From: Antarcticimicrobium sediminis
GTDB lineage: Bacteria > Pseudomonadota > Alphaproteobacteria > Rhodobacterales > Rhodobacteraceae
NCBI RefSeq assembly: GCF_004348975.1
Contig: NZ_SMFP01000019.1
Coordinates: 1-64,000, forward strand
DNA: 64,000 bases
Direction of reading: 5' to 3'
Shown here: piece by piece, positions 26,028 through 35,055 of the stretch
Numbering within the stretch: position 1 is the stretch's first letter
How the letters are laid out: the number at the start of each line of letters is the position of its first letter
Notes under the pieces: model-generated
Seen by the model: only the letters and a program-made list of their open reading frames with translations
Told to the model about the DNA's origin: nothing
Database searches by the model: none
Program-made: the position numbers and the translations under genes

Positions 26028-27611
26028 TTATTCGGTGAAGGTAAGCTGGAGGCCCTTGTAGAGGCCGGCGCCGTAGATGTTGTGCGCTTCGAACGGAGCG
26101 AGCTTGGTCGAATATCCGATCTGCATCGGGCGATGGTAGATCGGCAACCAGACGGCGTTGTCATGCACCTTGTGCAACACTTTGGCATAGGCCGCCGCGC
26201 GATCCGTTTCATTGGTGGCCTGAGACCCGGCAACCAACAATTCGTCGGTTTCGGGGTCGTTCCAGTTCATCCGGTTGGGGGTCGGAATATTTGCCGAGCG
26301 GAAATACAGGTTCAACGCATCCCCGGCGGAAATATAGGGATAGCCCATCACGTACATTTCGAACTCGTCGGTGGCCGACTTGCCCCAGTAGACGGTCGAG
26401 TCCATGGGCTCGATCTGCAGTTCAATTCCGACCTTCAGAAGGTCAGCCTGCACGGCTTCGGATGTCTGTTGCCATTCGCCGGTGAACGAAATGGCCAGCG
26501 GCTCCATGACCTTGCCATCTTTTTCACGCTTGCCGTCGCTGTTCAGAACCCAGCCAGCTTCGTCCAGAAGCGCAGCAGCCTTTTCAGGGTCATACTTCAG
26601 CAGGCTGTCGTTCAGCGTGGCGTCATAATCAAGCGCGCCCGAGGAAACATAGGAATAGGCCGGCTCGACCTCGCCAAAGAACAGATCCTCAGCCATGGCT
26701 TCCTGGTTTACCGCAAGGTTGATGGCCTGACGCACCTTCACATCACCCACAAGATCCTTGGTGATCTTGAAGCCCATGTAATTGGTCCAAAAGGCGCTTT
26801 CGGACTTGATCACATTGATGTTGGGCGCGGCGCGCAACGTGCTGTAGCCGATGAACGGAATGTATGGCGAAATATCGCCCTGTCCGGTCAACAACGCGAC
26901 GGTGCGGGTCGCCGCTTCGGGAACGATTTGCCACGTCACTTTTTCAACTTGCGCGGGGCCCCTGTTTTCATAGTTGGCCGGCCCCCAGTTATAGCCGTCA
27001 TGCCGGGTCATTACGACCTTGTCGCGCGGGGTCCAGCTTTCCCAGCAGAACGGACCCGTGCCGTTGAAACCGGTCACGCCAAAATCCTTGCCCAGGGTTT
27101 CGTAGGTGTCCTTGTCGATGATCGAGCCAAAGCTTTGAGCCAGTTGATACAGAAGCTCTGAATGCGGCGCGTTCAGCTCATATACCACGGTGGTGGCATC
27201 GGGGGCGGTGATCGATTTGACGTCGCCCATGCGCCAGCGCACGGGGGATTTGGTTTCCGGATCCTGCCAGCGGTTCAGCGACCATGCGACATCTTCGGCA
27301 GTCATTGGTTTGCCGTCGCAAAAGCTTACGTCGTCGCGGATCTTGAAGGTATAGGTCAGCGCGTCATCGGACACATCCCAGCTGCTTGCCAGCAAGGGTT
27401 CGATGGTTTTCATATCCTCGGCCAGACCGACAATGGTGTCAGACAACATGAAGATGATTTCGGCGCCCGACTGGGCCGTGGTGCGTGGCGGGTCATAGTG
27501 GTTGCTGTCTTGCGCACGAATGATCGTCAGTTCCTGCGCGGCCACGGGCAACGCCAGGGCCATGGCAGCGGCAAGACCGAAGCCGGCGCGCTTGATGGGG
27601 GTCGGTGTCAT
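26028..27611 (-). CDS. ABC importer binding protein, family 5 (peptide/opine type)
   Basis: Periplasmic binding protein of 527 residues with a signal peptide (MTPTPIKRAGFGLAAAMALA, cleaved near AAQE). The family 5 signature around SWDVSDDALTYTFKIRDDV and the DGKPMTAEDVAWSLNRW stretch are clear. Members bind di- or oligopeptides, opines, nickel or other amides. It is encoded with two permeases, two ATPases and two amidohydrolases, so a modified amino-acid-like ligand is plausible. Confidence 0.93.
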   Translation of the reverse strand: MTPTPIKRAGFGLAAAMALALPVAAQELTIIRAQDSNHYDPPRTTAQSGAEIIFMLSDTIVGLAEDMKTIEPLLASSWDVSDDALTYTFKIRDDVSFCDGKPMTAEDVAWSLNRWQDPETKSPVRWRMGDVKSITAPDATTVVYELNAPHSELLYQLAQSFGSIIDKDTYETLGKDFGVTGFNGTGPFCWESWTPRDKVVMTRHDGYNWGPANYENRGPAQVEKVTWQIVPEAATRTVALLTGQGDISPYIPFIGYSTLRAAPNINVIKSESAFWTNYMGFKITKDLVGDVKVRQAINLAVNQEAMAEDLFFGEVEPAYSYVSSGALDYDATLNDSLLKYDPEKAAALLDEAGWVLNSDGKREKDGKVMEPLAISFTGEWQQTSEAVQADLLKVGIELQIEPMDSTVYWGKSATDEFEMYVMGYPYISAGDALNLYFRSANIPTPNRMNWNDPETDELLVAGSQATNETDRAAAYAKVLHKVHDNAVWLPIYHRPMQIGYSTKLAPFEAHNIYGAGLYKGLQLTFTE

Positions 27612-27661
27612 GATGGAAAATGCTCCTTGTTGGGGGTGCGGTAGTTTCTGAGAGATCGTCG

Positions 27662-28594
27662 TTACGCCTGAAGCCGCGGGTCCAGCACATCGCGCAGCGC
27701 GTCGCCGGCGACGTTGGCAGACAGAACAATGATGAAAATCACGACGGATGGGATCACTGCGATATGCGGTGCAAACAGAAGAAAATCGCGCCCTTGGGAC
27801 GCCATCATGCCAAGTTCGGAGGCAGGCGGTCTGGCCCCCAGTCCAAGAAAGGAAAGGGTCGCGCCGATCAGGATCGTCTGGCCAAAGCGAAGCGAGATGA
27901 AGATCATGATGGAGGAAATCGCGTTTCGCACCAGATACCGGTTGAAAAGTTGCAGGTTTGAAAGGCCGACGGCACGGCCCGCTTCAATGAACTCCTGCTT
28001 CATCACGCCGATCGCGATGCCGCGCGCCACCCTTGCGCAATCGGGGATGGATGAAATCCCCAGCGCGATCACGATGGGCACGATGCCTTGCCCCATCACG
28101 GCAACCAGGGCCAGGGCCAAAAGGATCGCGGGAAAGGACAGCAACACATCCATGGTGCGCATGATCCACGGATCGATCTTTGCGTTGAACGCAGACAGCA
28201 GGCCAAGAAGAGAGCCAAAAAATCCACCCAGCCCAACGGCCGCGAAACCGATAAGCAAGGTCAGCCGCGCCCCGTAAAGCAACCGGGAAAAAATATCGCG
28301 CCCCTGACCGTCAGTGCCAAGCCAGTGCTCTGCGTTGCCCCTTGCCATCCACGCCGGAGGGGTCATGACGGATCGGGAATTCGATGCGGGATCATGCGTG
28401 GCCAGAACTGGCGCGAATATGGCGCCAAGAATGACCAATGCCAGTGTCAACAACGCCAGGAACGCGGCACGATCCCGTAACAATCTGCGCAGCCAGTGGG
28501 CCCGCGCGGGTGCTGTAAATTCCTGAGAAACGTCGCCCTCTATGCTGCCGGAGATCTGTGGGGCAGGGGGCACATTGGTTGATGTCACGCTCAT
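27662..28594 (-). CDS. ABC importer permease (DppC-like)
   Basis: Inner-membrane permease of 310 residues with the EAA loop FIEAGRAVGLSNLQLFNRYL and an N-terminal cytoplasmic helix typical of DppC. It overlaps the DppB-like gene by 4 nt and precedes the binding protein gene by 50 nt. Confidence 0.92.
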   Translation of the reverse strand: MSVTSTNVPPAPQISGSIEGDVSQEFTAPARAHWLRRLLRDRAAFLALLTLALVILGAIFAPVLATHDPASNSRSVMTPPAWMARGNAEHWLGTDGQGRDIFSRLLYGARLTLLIGFAAVGLGGFFGSLLGLLSAFNAKIDPWIMRTMDVLLSFPAILLALALVAVMGQGIVPIVIALGISSIPDCARVARGIAIGVMKQEFIEAGRAVGLSNLQLFNRYLVRNAISSIMIFISLRFGQTILIGATLSFLGLGARPPASELGMMASQGRDFLLFAPHIAVIPSVVIFIIVLSANVAGDALRDVLDPRLQA

Positions 28595-29529
28595 TTTCTC
28601 ACCCTTGGGTCAAGCAGGGAGTACAGAATGTCGACGATCAAATTCACGGTGATGAACCCCAGCGCAAAAATCATGATGGTGCCCTGAGCGACCGTGAAGT
28701 CAGACGACATGATCGCGCCGACCGCGAGCCGTCCAAGGCCCGGCCAGCTAAAGATGGTTTCGGTCACGACGGCGCCGCCCAGCAGATACCCGACTTGCAG
28801 ACCAATCAGCGTCACCACAGGAATAAGGGCGTTGCGCAACCCATGCGCCAGGATCACCCGGGTTTCCGACAGCCCCTTGGCGCGCGCGGTCCGCACATGG
28901 TCAAGTTTCAGAACTTCAAGAACCGAAGATCGCGTCATGCGCGCCACCGGCCCGATCAGGATCGATCCAAGCGATAGGGCGGGCAGGAACAATGCCATAA
29001 AACCTTCGGCGGTGTACCAAGGGCCCGGTCGACCAATGAAGGGAAAAATCTGCCACTTCACGCCAAGAAACTGGATCGCCATCAGCGAGATGAAGAAGAT
29101 GGGCAAGGACACTCCGGCCACGGACAAGGCCATGATTGCCCGGTCGATGAGTGATCCGCGCACGACGGCGGCAAGCGTTCCCATGGCAACGCCCACCGGC
29201 ACCGACCAGACCATCGAACCGATCATCAGTTCCAGCGTCGGCCACAGAGCGGCGCCCAGTTCAGAGGTGACCGATTTGTTGGAGATCATGGACCGTCCCA
29301 GATCGCCGACAGCCATACGCTGGAGGTAGCTCCAGAATTGAACCAGGACCGGTTGGTCAAGGCCCATCTCTTCGCGGATGGCGGCCACGACATCGGCGGT
29401 GGCGGTCGGACCCGCCACCACCATCGCGGGGTCGCCCGGAACGATCTGCACCAGCAGAAATCCGAACAGCAACACCCCGAAAAGGACCGGAACCGACAGG
29501 ACCAGGCGATGAAGGACGGCGCTGATCAT
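28591..29529 (-). CDS. ABC importer permease (DppB-like)
   Basis: Inner-membrane permease of 312 residues from the ATG at 29529 (MISAVLHRLVLSVPVLFGVL). The large loop after the first span includes PGDPAMVVAGPTATADVVAA, typical of DppB/OppB. The C-terminus has VRTARAKGLSETRVILAHGL, the EAA-type ATPase contact. Four-base overlap with the upstream amidohydrolase gene. Confidence 0.93.
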   Translation of the reverse strand: MISAVLHRLVLSVPVLFGVLLFGFLLVQIVPGDPAMVVAGPTATADVVAAIREEMGLDQPVLVQFWSYLQRMAVGDLGRSMISNKSVTSELGAALWPTLELMIGSMVWSVPVGVAMGTLAAVVRGSLIDRAIMALSVAGVSLPIFFISLMAIQFLGVKWQIFPFIGRPGPWYTAEGFMALFLPALSLGSILIGPVARMTRSSVLEVLKLDHVRTARAKGLSETRVILAHGLRNALIPVVTLIGLQVGYLLGGAVVTETIFSWPGLGRLAVGAIMSSDFTVAQGTIMIFALGFITVNLIVDILYSLLDPRVRK

Positions 29530-31154
29530 GTCAGGGTCGCGTCCCGCTCGAACACCGTTTCCCCCCCGCGGATCGTCAGGACACACTGTCCACTCAGGAT
29601 TTTCTCGGGGTCGACCGTAAAGAAGTCGGTATCGAACACGGACACATCCGCCAGTTGCCCGGGGATCAGGCGACCTTTTCGGTCTTCGTCGTGCACGCCA
29701 TAGGCGGCCTCATAGGTGTAAAGGTGCAATGCTTCTGCCACGGACAGTTGTTGCCCATCGCCCAAAACCGTCCCGCCGTCGGATTTGCGCGTCACCATGG
29801 CATAGATATTGGCAAACGGGTTGGGGTCGGTCACCGGGCAATCCGTCGATGCGGATGGATGCAACCCCGCGTCAAGCCAGGTCTTGTAGGGGTAGCAGTC
29901 ATGCGGCCTGTCAGGGCCAAGGCACATGAAATACCCTTCCCCGAAGTAGTACAGGAACGAAGGCTGCCCCGCCGGGATGACGCCCATGGCTTTCATCCGC
30001 TCAAGTTGATCCGGACGGTGCCAGCCGCAATGTTCGATCCGGTGGCGACGATCGGGCGCGGGCGTATCGGCATATGCCTTTTCATAGGCGTTCAAAATCA
30101 TCTCGATTGCCGCGTCGCCAATCGCGTGGGGGGCCATCTGATAGCCCAAACGATGCGCCTTCAGGACCAGTTCGTCGACCTGTTCCTGTGACAGGCAAGG
30201 CACGCCAAAGTTGGTATCGTCGTTGTAGTAGGGCACTGACATCCACGCGGTACCGGCCCCGGCCGATCCGTCGGTGAAAATCTTTACCGGCCCGATACGG
30301 AACATGTCGTCGCCCGCACCCGTCACCAGCCCCTCGGCATAGGCGATATCAAGAATGTTCTTTTCCAGATCGCCCATCAACGTGCCAGCGACCCGCACGG
30401 GCAGGCGTCCATCCCGGTTTGCGATCTGGTAGGCGCGCAATTCGGGTTCGCCCGGCCCCATGCCGATACCGGCTTCCATCACCGAGGTGATGCCAAGCGA
30501 CAAAAGCTCGGTCCCGGCGCGTTCGATCGCATCGACGAAATCCTCGGTCGACGGTTCGGGTTGCGCCTTTTGCACCGGCGCACGCGCTGCTTCGAACAGC
30601 AGCCCGTTCAATTCGCCCTCGGCACGGCCGATCTTGCCGCCGTAAGGATCGGGAGAGTTGTGGCCGATTTCCCCAAGTTGCAGCGCCATGCTATTGCATA
30701 CCGCTGTGTGACCACAGGCGCGGGTCAACATGACCGGGTTGTTGGGGGCGACCGCGTCAAGTTCGCGGCGATGCGGATGGCGCAGTTCGGCAAGCTTGTC
30801 GTGGTCATAGCCCCGACCCGTGATCCAGGTGCCCGGTTCGGCCTTGGCGACGGCTTCGGCCACCTGATCAAGGATCGCCTGAACGGTGGTCATCCCTGCC
30901 GCCGCGCGTAGATCCAGATTGAGCTTGCTCATACCGTACATGTGCAGGTGCAAATGCGCATCGTTCAGGCCGGGCGTTGCAAGGCGGCCTTCAAGATCCA
31001 CGATTTCGGTGTCCGGCCCGGCCAATTCAGCGATGTCTTTCGCGGACCCAACCGCCAGCACCTTGTCGTCGGAGATGGCAATCGCCTCGGCGAAACCTTC
31101 GTTCAATCCACACCAGATTTTGCCATTGGTAAGGATACGTGACGGAATGGTCAT
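29526..31154 (-). CDS. Amidohydrolase family 3 (YtcJ-like)
   Basis: Hydrolase of 542 residues belonging to the long-form amidohydrolases. Metal ligands: DAHLHLHMYG, GPVKIFTDGS, APHAIGDAAI, RIEHCGWHRP and the STDCPV aspartate. Relatives are often cytoplasmic enzymes acting on N-acyl or exoenzyme-type amides, with few defined substrates. It is the third amidohydrolase in this island and is translationally coupled to the DppB-like permease gene. Confidence 0.9.
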   Translation of the reverse strand: MTIPSRILTNGKIWCGLNEGFAEAIAISDDKVLAVGSAKDIAELAGPDTEIVDLEGRLATPGLNDAHLHLHMYGMSKLNLDLRAAAGMTTVQAILDQVAEAVAKAEPGTWITGRGYDHDKLAELRHPHRRELDAVAPNNPVMLTRACGHTAVCNSMALQLGEIGHNSPDPYGGKIGRAEGELNGLLFEAARAPVQKAQPEPSTEDFVDAIERAGTELLSLGITSVMEAGIGMGPGEPELRAYQIANRDGRLPVRVAGTLMGDLEKNILDIAYAEGLVTGAGDDMFRIGPVKIFTDGSAGAGTAWMSVPYYNDDTNFGVPCLSQEQVDELVLKAHRLGYQMAPHAIGDAAIEMILNAYEKAYADTPAPDRRHRIEHCGWHRPDQLERMKAMGVIPAGQPSFLYYFGEGYFMCLGPDRPHDCYPYKTWLDAGLHPSASTDCPVTDPNPFANIYAMVTRKSDGGTVLGDGQQLSVAEALHLYTYEAAYGVHDEDRKGRLIPGQLADVSVFDTDFFTVDPEKILSGQCVLTIRGGETVFERDATLT

Positions 31155-31181
31155 TTTCGTGCCTTTCAGTGCATCAATCGA

Positions 31182-32138
31182 TTAGTAGCCAGCGCCGCGG
31201 TTGACCGCGCCCGGAGGGGTAAGCCCTTGAACAAGGGCTTCGTAATTGTCAGCCAACTGCCGCAGCACCTCGGATCGGGTGGTGTCAGACGCCTTGTGCG
31301 GCGTGATCACGACCTTGGGATGGGTCCAGATCGGGCTGTCCTTTGGCAGAGGCTCAAGGCGAAACACATCAAGGGACGCCGCCGACAACTGCCCTGAATC
31401 GAGGGCCGCAAGAAGATCCTCTTCGATCAGCTGCTCTCCGCGTCCCAACTGAACAAGGACCGCCCCCTTGGGCATGGTTGAGAACAGCTCGGCATTCAGG
31501 ATGTCCCGGGTCTGGGCCGTCAGGGGGAGCAAGTTGATCAGAATGTCGGACCGCGCCGCCGTTTCGGCGATTGCACCATCCCCTGACAGAAGCTCGACCT
31601 CGGGTTCAGGTTCGCCGCCCGATCTGCTGGCGCCAATCACCTTGTACCCCATCGTGGCCAGAGCCCGCGCCGTGTGACGGCCCATGAGCCCGAAGCCAAG
31701 TACACCGACCGTCACATTGGAGGCCATGTCTGCGCGGAAGGACCGGTCCCAGGTCTGGGTGGCTTGATTGTTGATGTAGGTTCCCATTTGGCGGTGATGA
31801 TGAACAACGTGCCAAGCGGCGAACCCCGCCATCATGCGCGCCTGTTCTTCGTCGCGGATACGGGTCACGACGATGTCATCGCGCAGGGACGGGCAGGCGA
31901 TAAGCGAATCCACTCCGGCCGCGATTGACGACACCATGCGCATATTCGGGTAGGCGTCGAAGGCATCATCGGCGGGCAACCAGGCCAGGGCGCAGGTCAC
32001 CAAAGACGGGTCTTCAACCTCGCTCGGGCGCACAAGGTGGACTCTCGGGTCCGCTACCTCGGCCATGTTGGCGGCCAGATCAAACGTCTCGGACAGGGCG
32101 ACAACTGTAATCCGTGTTGGCAATGTCATATCTTTCAT
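31182..32138 (-). CDS. D-2-hydroxyacid dehydrogenase (GhrA-like)
   Basis: NAD(P)-dependent oxidoreductase of 318 residues. The Rossmann motif is GVLGFGLMGRHTA; catalytic residues appear as R in LVQLGRGEQ, E in VFRLEPLP and H in VITPHKA. It is most like glyoxylate/hydroxypyruvate reductase A. In this cluster it may reduce a 2-oxoacid arising from the imported compound. It overlaps the aldolase gene by 4 nt. Confidence 0.88.
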   Translation of the reverse strand: MKDMTLPTRITVVALSETFDLAANMAEVADPRVHLVRPSEVEDPSLVTCALAWLPADDAFDAYPNMRMVSSIAAGVDSLIACPSLRDDIVVTRIRDEEQARMMAGFAAWHVVHHHRQMGTYINNQATQTWDRSFRADMASNVTVGVLGFGLMGRHTARALATMGYKVIGASRSGGEPEPEVELLSGDGAIAETAARSDILINLLPLTAQTRDILNAELFSTMPKGAVLVQLGRGEQLIEEDLLAALDSGQLSAASLDVFRLEPLPKDSPIWTHPKVVITPHKASDTTRSEVLRQLADNYEALVQGLTPPGAVNRGAGY

Positions 32139-32905
32139 TGATCAAAATCCGGGTGCCGCGCCTTGCAATGACGAAGGTAGGCCTCCCATTCGGCGTCCGG
32201 CTTGCTCGAAGCCTGGTGGCTTTCAATCCAGCCTTCTTCCTGCTGTGCGGTGTGCTCTGCCAATTCGTCGGACAGGATGTTCATCTGCCCGCCAGTCCCC
32301 ATGATCGCCACTTGCGCACGGCAAGCGCGTTCAAGGTCCATCATCGTACGAAACGCCTCGCCAACCGTTCGGCCACAGGTCAAAAGACCGTGGTTGCGCA
32401 GGATCATCGCGTGTTTGTCGCCCAGATCGTCGACGATCCGGCCGCGCTCTTCGTGGTTCAACGCGATGCCTTCATAGTCGTGATAGGCAAGCCGATTGAA
32501 AAAGGGCGCGGACCACTGGTTCAGCGGCAACAGCCCATCTTTCAATGAGGCCACGGCGACCCCCGCCACGGTATGCGTATGCATGACGCAAGCGACGTCG
32601 GGCCGGGCGGCGTGGACCGCGGAATGAATCGTAAATCCCGCCTTATTGATCCCCAATCCCTTTGGATCGTACAGGACCTGTCCCTCCAGATCGACGGTCA
32701 CAAGGTTGCCTGCGGACACCTCGTCAAAGCGCAGCCCGTAGGGGTTGATCAGGAACGCGTGGTCCCCCTCGGATGCGGGCGCTTTGGCCGAAATATGGGT
32801 GAAGATGCTGTCATCCATGCCGAATTCGGCAAGCAGCCGATATGTGGCCGCCAGCTCTACCCTTTCGATCGGTAGGCTGGATTGGATGGACTTTTGCGGG
32901 CTCAT
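32135..32905 (-). CDS. Class II aldolase/adducin-family protein
   Basis: Protein of 256 residues from the ATG at 32905 (MSPQKSIQSSLPIERVELAA). Zinc ligands are seen in CVMHTHTVAG and LRNHGLLTCG. Family members include fuculose-phosphate aldolase, methylthioribulose dehydratase and decarboxylases of sugar acids. It is the promoter-proximal gene of the nine-gene minus-strand run that ends at 22457, divergent from the GntR regulator. Confidence 0.88.
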   Translation of the reverse strand: MSPQKSIQSSLPIERVELAATYRLLAEFGMDDSIFTHISAKAPASEGDHAFLINPYGLRFDEVSAGNLVTVDLEGQVLYDPKGLGINKAGFTIHSAVHAARPDVACVMHTHTVAGVAVASLKDGLLPLNQWSAPFFNRLAYHDYEGIALNHEERGRIVDDLGDKHAMILRNHGLLTCGRTVGEAFRTMMDLERACRAQVAIMGTGGQMNILSDELAEHTAQQEEGWIESHQASSKPDAEWEAYLRHCKARHPDFDQ

Positions 32906-32952
32906 GAAGGTCTCCGTTAATCTTGGCAGTTCGGTCCCGAATCGTGACGGGT

Positions 32953-33051
32953 TGTACAAAATGTCGCAGGTCATTTGTGAACTGTCGACAATCTTCACGT
33001 CGACTTTTCGAAAAAAAGATTTCATGGACGACCGGTGCTACAAAATGTAGC
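32953..33051. promoter_or_regulatory. Paired TACAAAATGT operator-like sites between aldolase and gntR
   Basis: GCTACAAAATGTAGC at 33037-33051 is a perfect palindrome, and a related 15-mer at 32953-32967 shares the TACAAAATGT core with 11 of 15 matches. Their centres are 84 bp apart, about eight helical turns. They flank the divergent promoter region and fit a FadR-type GntR dimer bound to two operators. Confidence 0.55.
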
Positions 33052-33104
33052 TTCGCCTGAGCAGGACGGGGATCAGCCTCAACGATGTCGGAGAGCGGGC
33101 AACA

Positions 33105-33806
33105 ATGACCAACATAGATAAGGCATCACACCCCGATAGCGCGCTCTTTTCTGAGTTGCCCTCGGCAGATTTGGCCAGCCGCATTGCCGATCAGGTTTTG
33201 CAGGCCATCGGTGATGGCCGGTTGATCCCGGGGCAGAAGGTCGCCGAAGCACAGCTTGCGCGTGAGATGGGAACGTCGCGCGCGCCGGTGCGCGAAGCGC
33301 TGCGTTTGCTGGAAAGTCAGGGGTTGATCGTTTCGCATCCCCGCCGAGGCTTTTTCGTGCACTCTTATGATGCGGACGAATTGGACGACATCTATGATCT
33401 CAGAGAGTGCCTGGAGCTTCACGCGGCTGAGGCGGCAGTGGCGCGTATCACCGATGCTGATGTCGACAGGCTTGCCGCGCAAGTGGAGCTGCTCAAACGG
33501 TTGGCCCAAGACGGTCAGATGCAAGAACAGGTCACCCAGGATTACGAGTTTCACAGAATGCTGTGCGCCTTGGGGGACAATATGCGGGTGGTGCGCTTGT
33601 TCGATCAAATCGCAACCCAGCTTCGCGCTGGAATTGCCTTGCTTGGACGGAACTACGACGATCCTTGGGAGATCGCGCAATCGCATGATGTGCTGATCGA
33701 TGCCCTACGCCAAAAAGATGCGGCCCGGCTTCGGTCTGAATTGAAAGAGCATCTGGAAGAGGCGCGGTTTCAGGTTGTTGCGCTGTTCCGCAACGATAAC
33801 GGGTAA
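33105..33806 (+). CDS. GntR-family (FCD) transcriptional regulator
   Basis: Regulator of 233 residues. The winged helix (about 20-90) contains GRLIPGQKVAEAQLAREMG and TSRAPVREALRLLESQGLI. The FCD ligand domain follows (about 95-225) with metal-site residues in DDIYDLRECLELHAA and DYEFHRML. It is divergent from the aldolase/dehydrogenase/importer operon and likely represses it in the absence of a ligand. Its TAA stop directly abuts an IS5-like terminal repeat, so the very end of the protein might have been altered by insertion. Confidence 0.93.
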   Translation: MTNIDKASHPDSALFSELPSADLASRIADQVLQAIGDGRLIPGQKVAEAQLAREMGTSRAPVREALRLLESQGLIVSHPRRGFFVHSYDADELDDIYDLRECLELHAAEAAVARITDADVDRLAAQVELLKRLAQDGQMQEQVTQDYEFHRMLCALGDNMRVVRLFDQIATQLRAGIALLGRNYDDPWEIAQSHDVLIDALRQKDAARLRSELKEHLEEARFQVVALFRNDNG

Positions 33807-33957
33807 GGGCTCTGATGCACAAATCGGGTGAGGGATTCATGTCGTGAATCCAGCGTGGTAGCTGATGGGCGTGAGCAAATCGACGGCACCGAGCTACAAG
33901 ACTACGAATTGGACTGCCTATAATGAGGCGTTGAAGCGCCGCGGGTCACTTACGATC
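33807..33957 (+). mobile_element. Truncated IS5-like element (left end plus 5' transposase fragment)
   Basis: The sequence begins GGGCTCTGATGCACAAATCG, resembling an IS5/IS1031-group terminal repeat, directly after the gntR stop. A frame from 33865 (GTG at 33871 also possible) reads SKSTAPSYKTTNWTAYNEAL then KRRGSLTI, the N-terminus of Rhodobacteraceae IS5-type transposases. Similarity ends near 33957, where an intact protein would continue for about 280 residues. The catalytic domain and right end are missing. Confidence 0.55.
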
Positions 33958-34432
33958 CACTGGCCGGTAGGCCGATTGCCTGCAATTACCGTAAGGCTGG
34001 TTCGATCCCGAGATGAAGTGGGATGGCGGCCCGTGCACTTGGCACGCTGGCCTTCTTCCCCGGTTTCCTGACCGAGACCGGTGGGCGCGTCACCGAGATG
34101 GCTATGGCAACCTGGGATGATGACAAAGGTCTCGTGCGCCCGGTGGAAGGCAACGTAACCTTGCCCCTGCGCCGTACGAAAGGGCGTAAGGTGCGGACGT
34201 GTGGTTGGCGCAGTAACGGATCGATCAAGGAGAAGCGGCAGTCTTCAAGCATTGGTATTGTTCGGCCACCGTTACTGAGGCCAAAGTGCAGACTTGCCTC
34301 TGCTGCGACACAGAATGGCGTCAGTATGGGCTCGAACCGGACCTTAGCTGCGTGATGTGCCAAGGTCGGCTCAGGGCCGGTCACGTCGCTCCGGCAGGCG
34401 CTGCCACCGCGACTTTGCAAAGGGCGATTACT

Positions 34433-34480
34433 GCGCGGTGCTGCCGTTCATACGGGGCGCAGCGAACGGCAGCACCGCGC
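34433..34480. repeat. 17-bp perfect inverted repeat with 14-nt loop
   Basis: Arms at 34433-34449 and 34464-34480 (core GGTGCTGCCGTTC / GAACGGCAGCACC). It is too long and GC-rich for chance. It lacks a following T-run, so it may be a remnant of a mobile-element end or a folded recombination site rather than a terminator. Confidence 0.5.
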
Positions 34481-34521
34481 GCAACTGTGTCGATGACATC
34501 AAGGGGCAGGTCTTACCTTGA

Positions 34522-34557
34522 ATGGCACTTTGGGCTGTAATGGCACTTTGGGCTGTA
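34522..34557. repeat. Tandem 18-bp direct repeat
   Basis: ATGGCACTTTGGGCTGTA occurs twice in perfect tandem (34522-34539 and 34540-34557). It lies 40 bp from the long hairpin in otherwise unassigned DNA. Confidence 0.75.
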
Positions 34558-34842
34558 AGGTGCCATTTCTCTTTTAGGGGACCAAAAGCTTTCCACTCAT
34601 CCCCAACATGCGCCAGATTGGTGAGGATGCGGCGTGACCGGACTGCGAAGGGCGGTATTTGCCCGACACCGACCAAGATTTCCAGTAGACCCGCGCTATA
34701 TGGATGCGCCGCATGTTCTGTGTCACGTAGCCAGTACATTCGGCCCGACCAAAATCGATCAGCCAAAATGTACCTTGAAATGTACCCCGAACTACCGGAG
34801 CTCAGTTTTTATGTTCAATCCCAATGCTTTCGCCGGAATTGA

Positions 34843-34932
34843 TGGCGGAGAGACAGGGATTCGAACCCTGGGAACCCGTGAAGGCTCAACGGTTTTCGAG
34901 ACCGCCCCGTTCGACCACTCCGGCACCTCTCC
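34843..34932 (-). tRNA. tRNA-Ser(CGA)
   Basis: Reading on the minus strand, the molecule starts GGAGAGGTGCCGGAGTGG and pairs with CTCTCC at its 3' end; the discriminator G is followed by an encoded CCA. The anticodon loop reads CTCGAAA, giving anticodon CGA. The long variable arm and T-loop (GGTTCGAATCC) are those of a serine tRNA. The element-derived DNA at 33807-34842 abuts its 3' end, as is common for integrated elements. Confidence 0.95.
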
Positions 34933-35055
34933 GCGGGGGTCTGTGAGGGGAGCGTTTAGTGGGGAACGGATGGTGTTGCAAGGCCGTTTTGGGCCAGTTT
35001 TCGCTTTTCCCGGATTTTCCATTGCCCGCCCCGGCAAAACGCTTAGGTTTCCCTT

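Larger units (their letters stand above)
33958..34842. other. Unassigned DNA between IS remnant and tRNA-Ser
   Basis: About 885 bp. It contains short open frames (34023-34355 plus; 34428-34766 minus) without recognised domains, a frame with two CxxC pairs near 34289-34360, a 17-bp perfect hairpin (34433-34480) and two tandem 18-bp repeats (34522-34557). It looks like decayed mobile DNA lying against the 3' end of a tRNA gene. No integrase or clear attachment-site duplication is visible. Confidence 0.4.

Noticed and set aside
33985-34005. T-arm-like GGTTCGATCCC near 33991
   Set aside because: Flanking bases do not form the stem or any other tRNA arm; a chance match.
34428-34766. 112-codon minus-strand frame beginning MADRFW, faintly like an IS5 start
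   Set aside because: Similarity does not extend past a few residues and the frame includes the hairpin and the tandem repeats.
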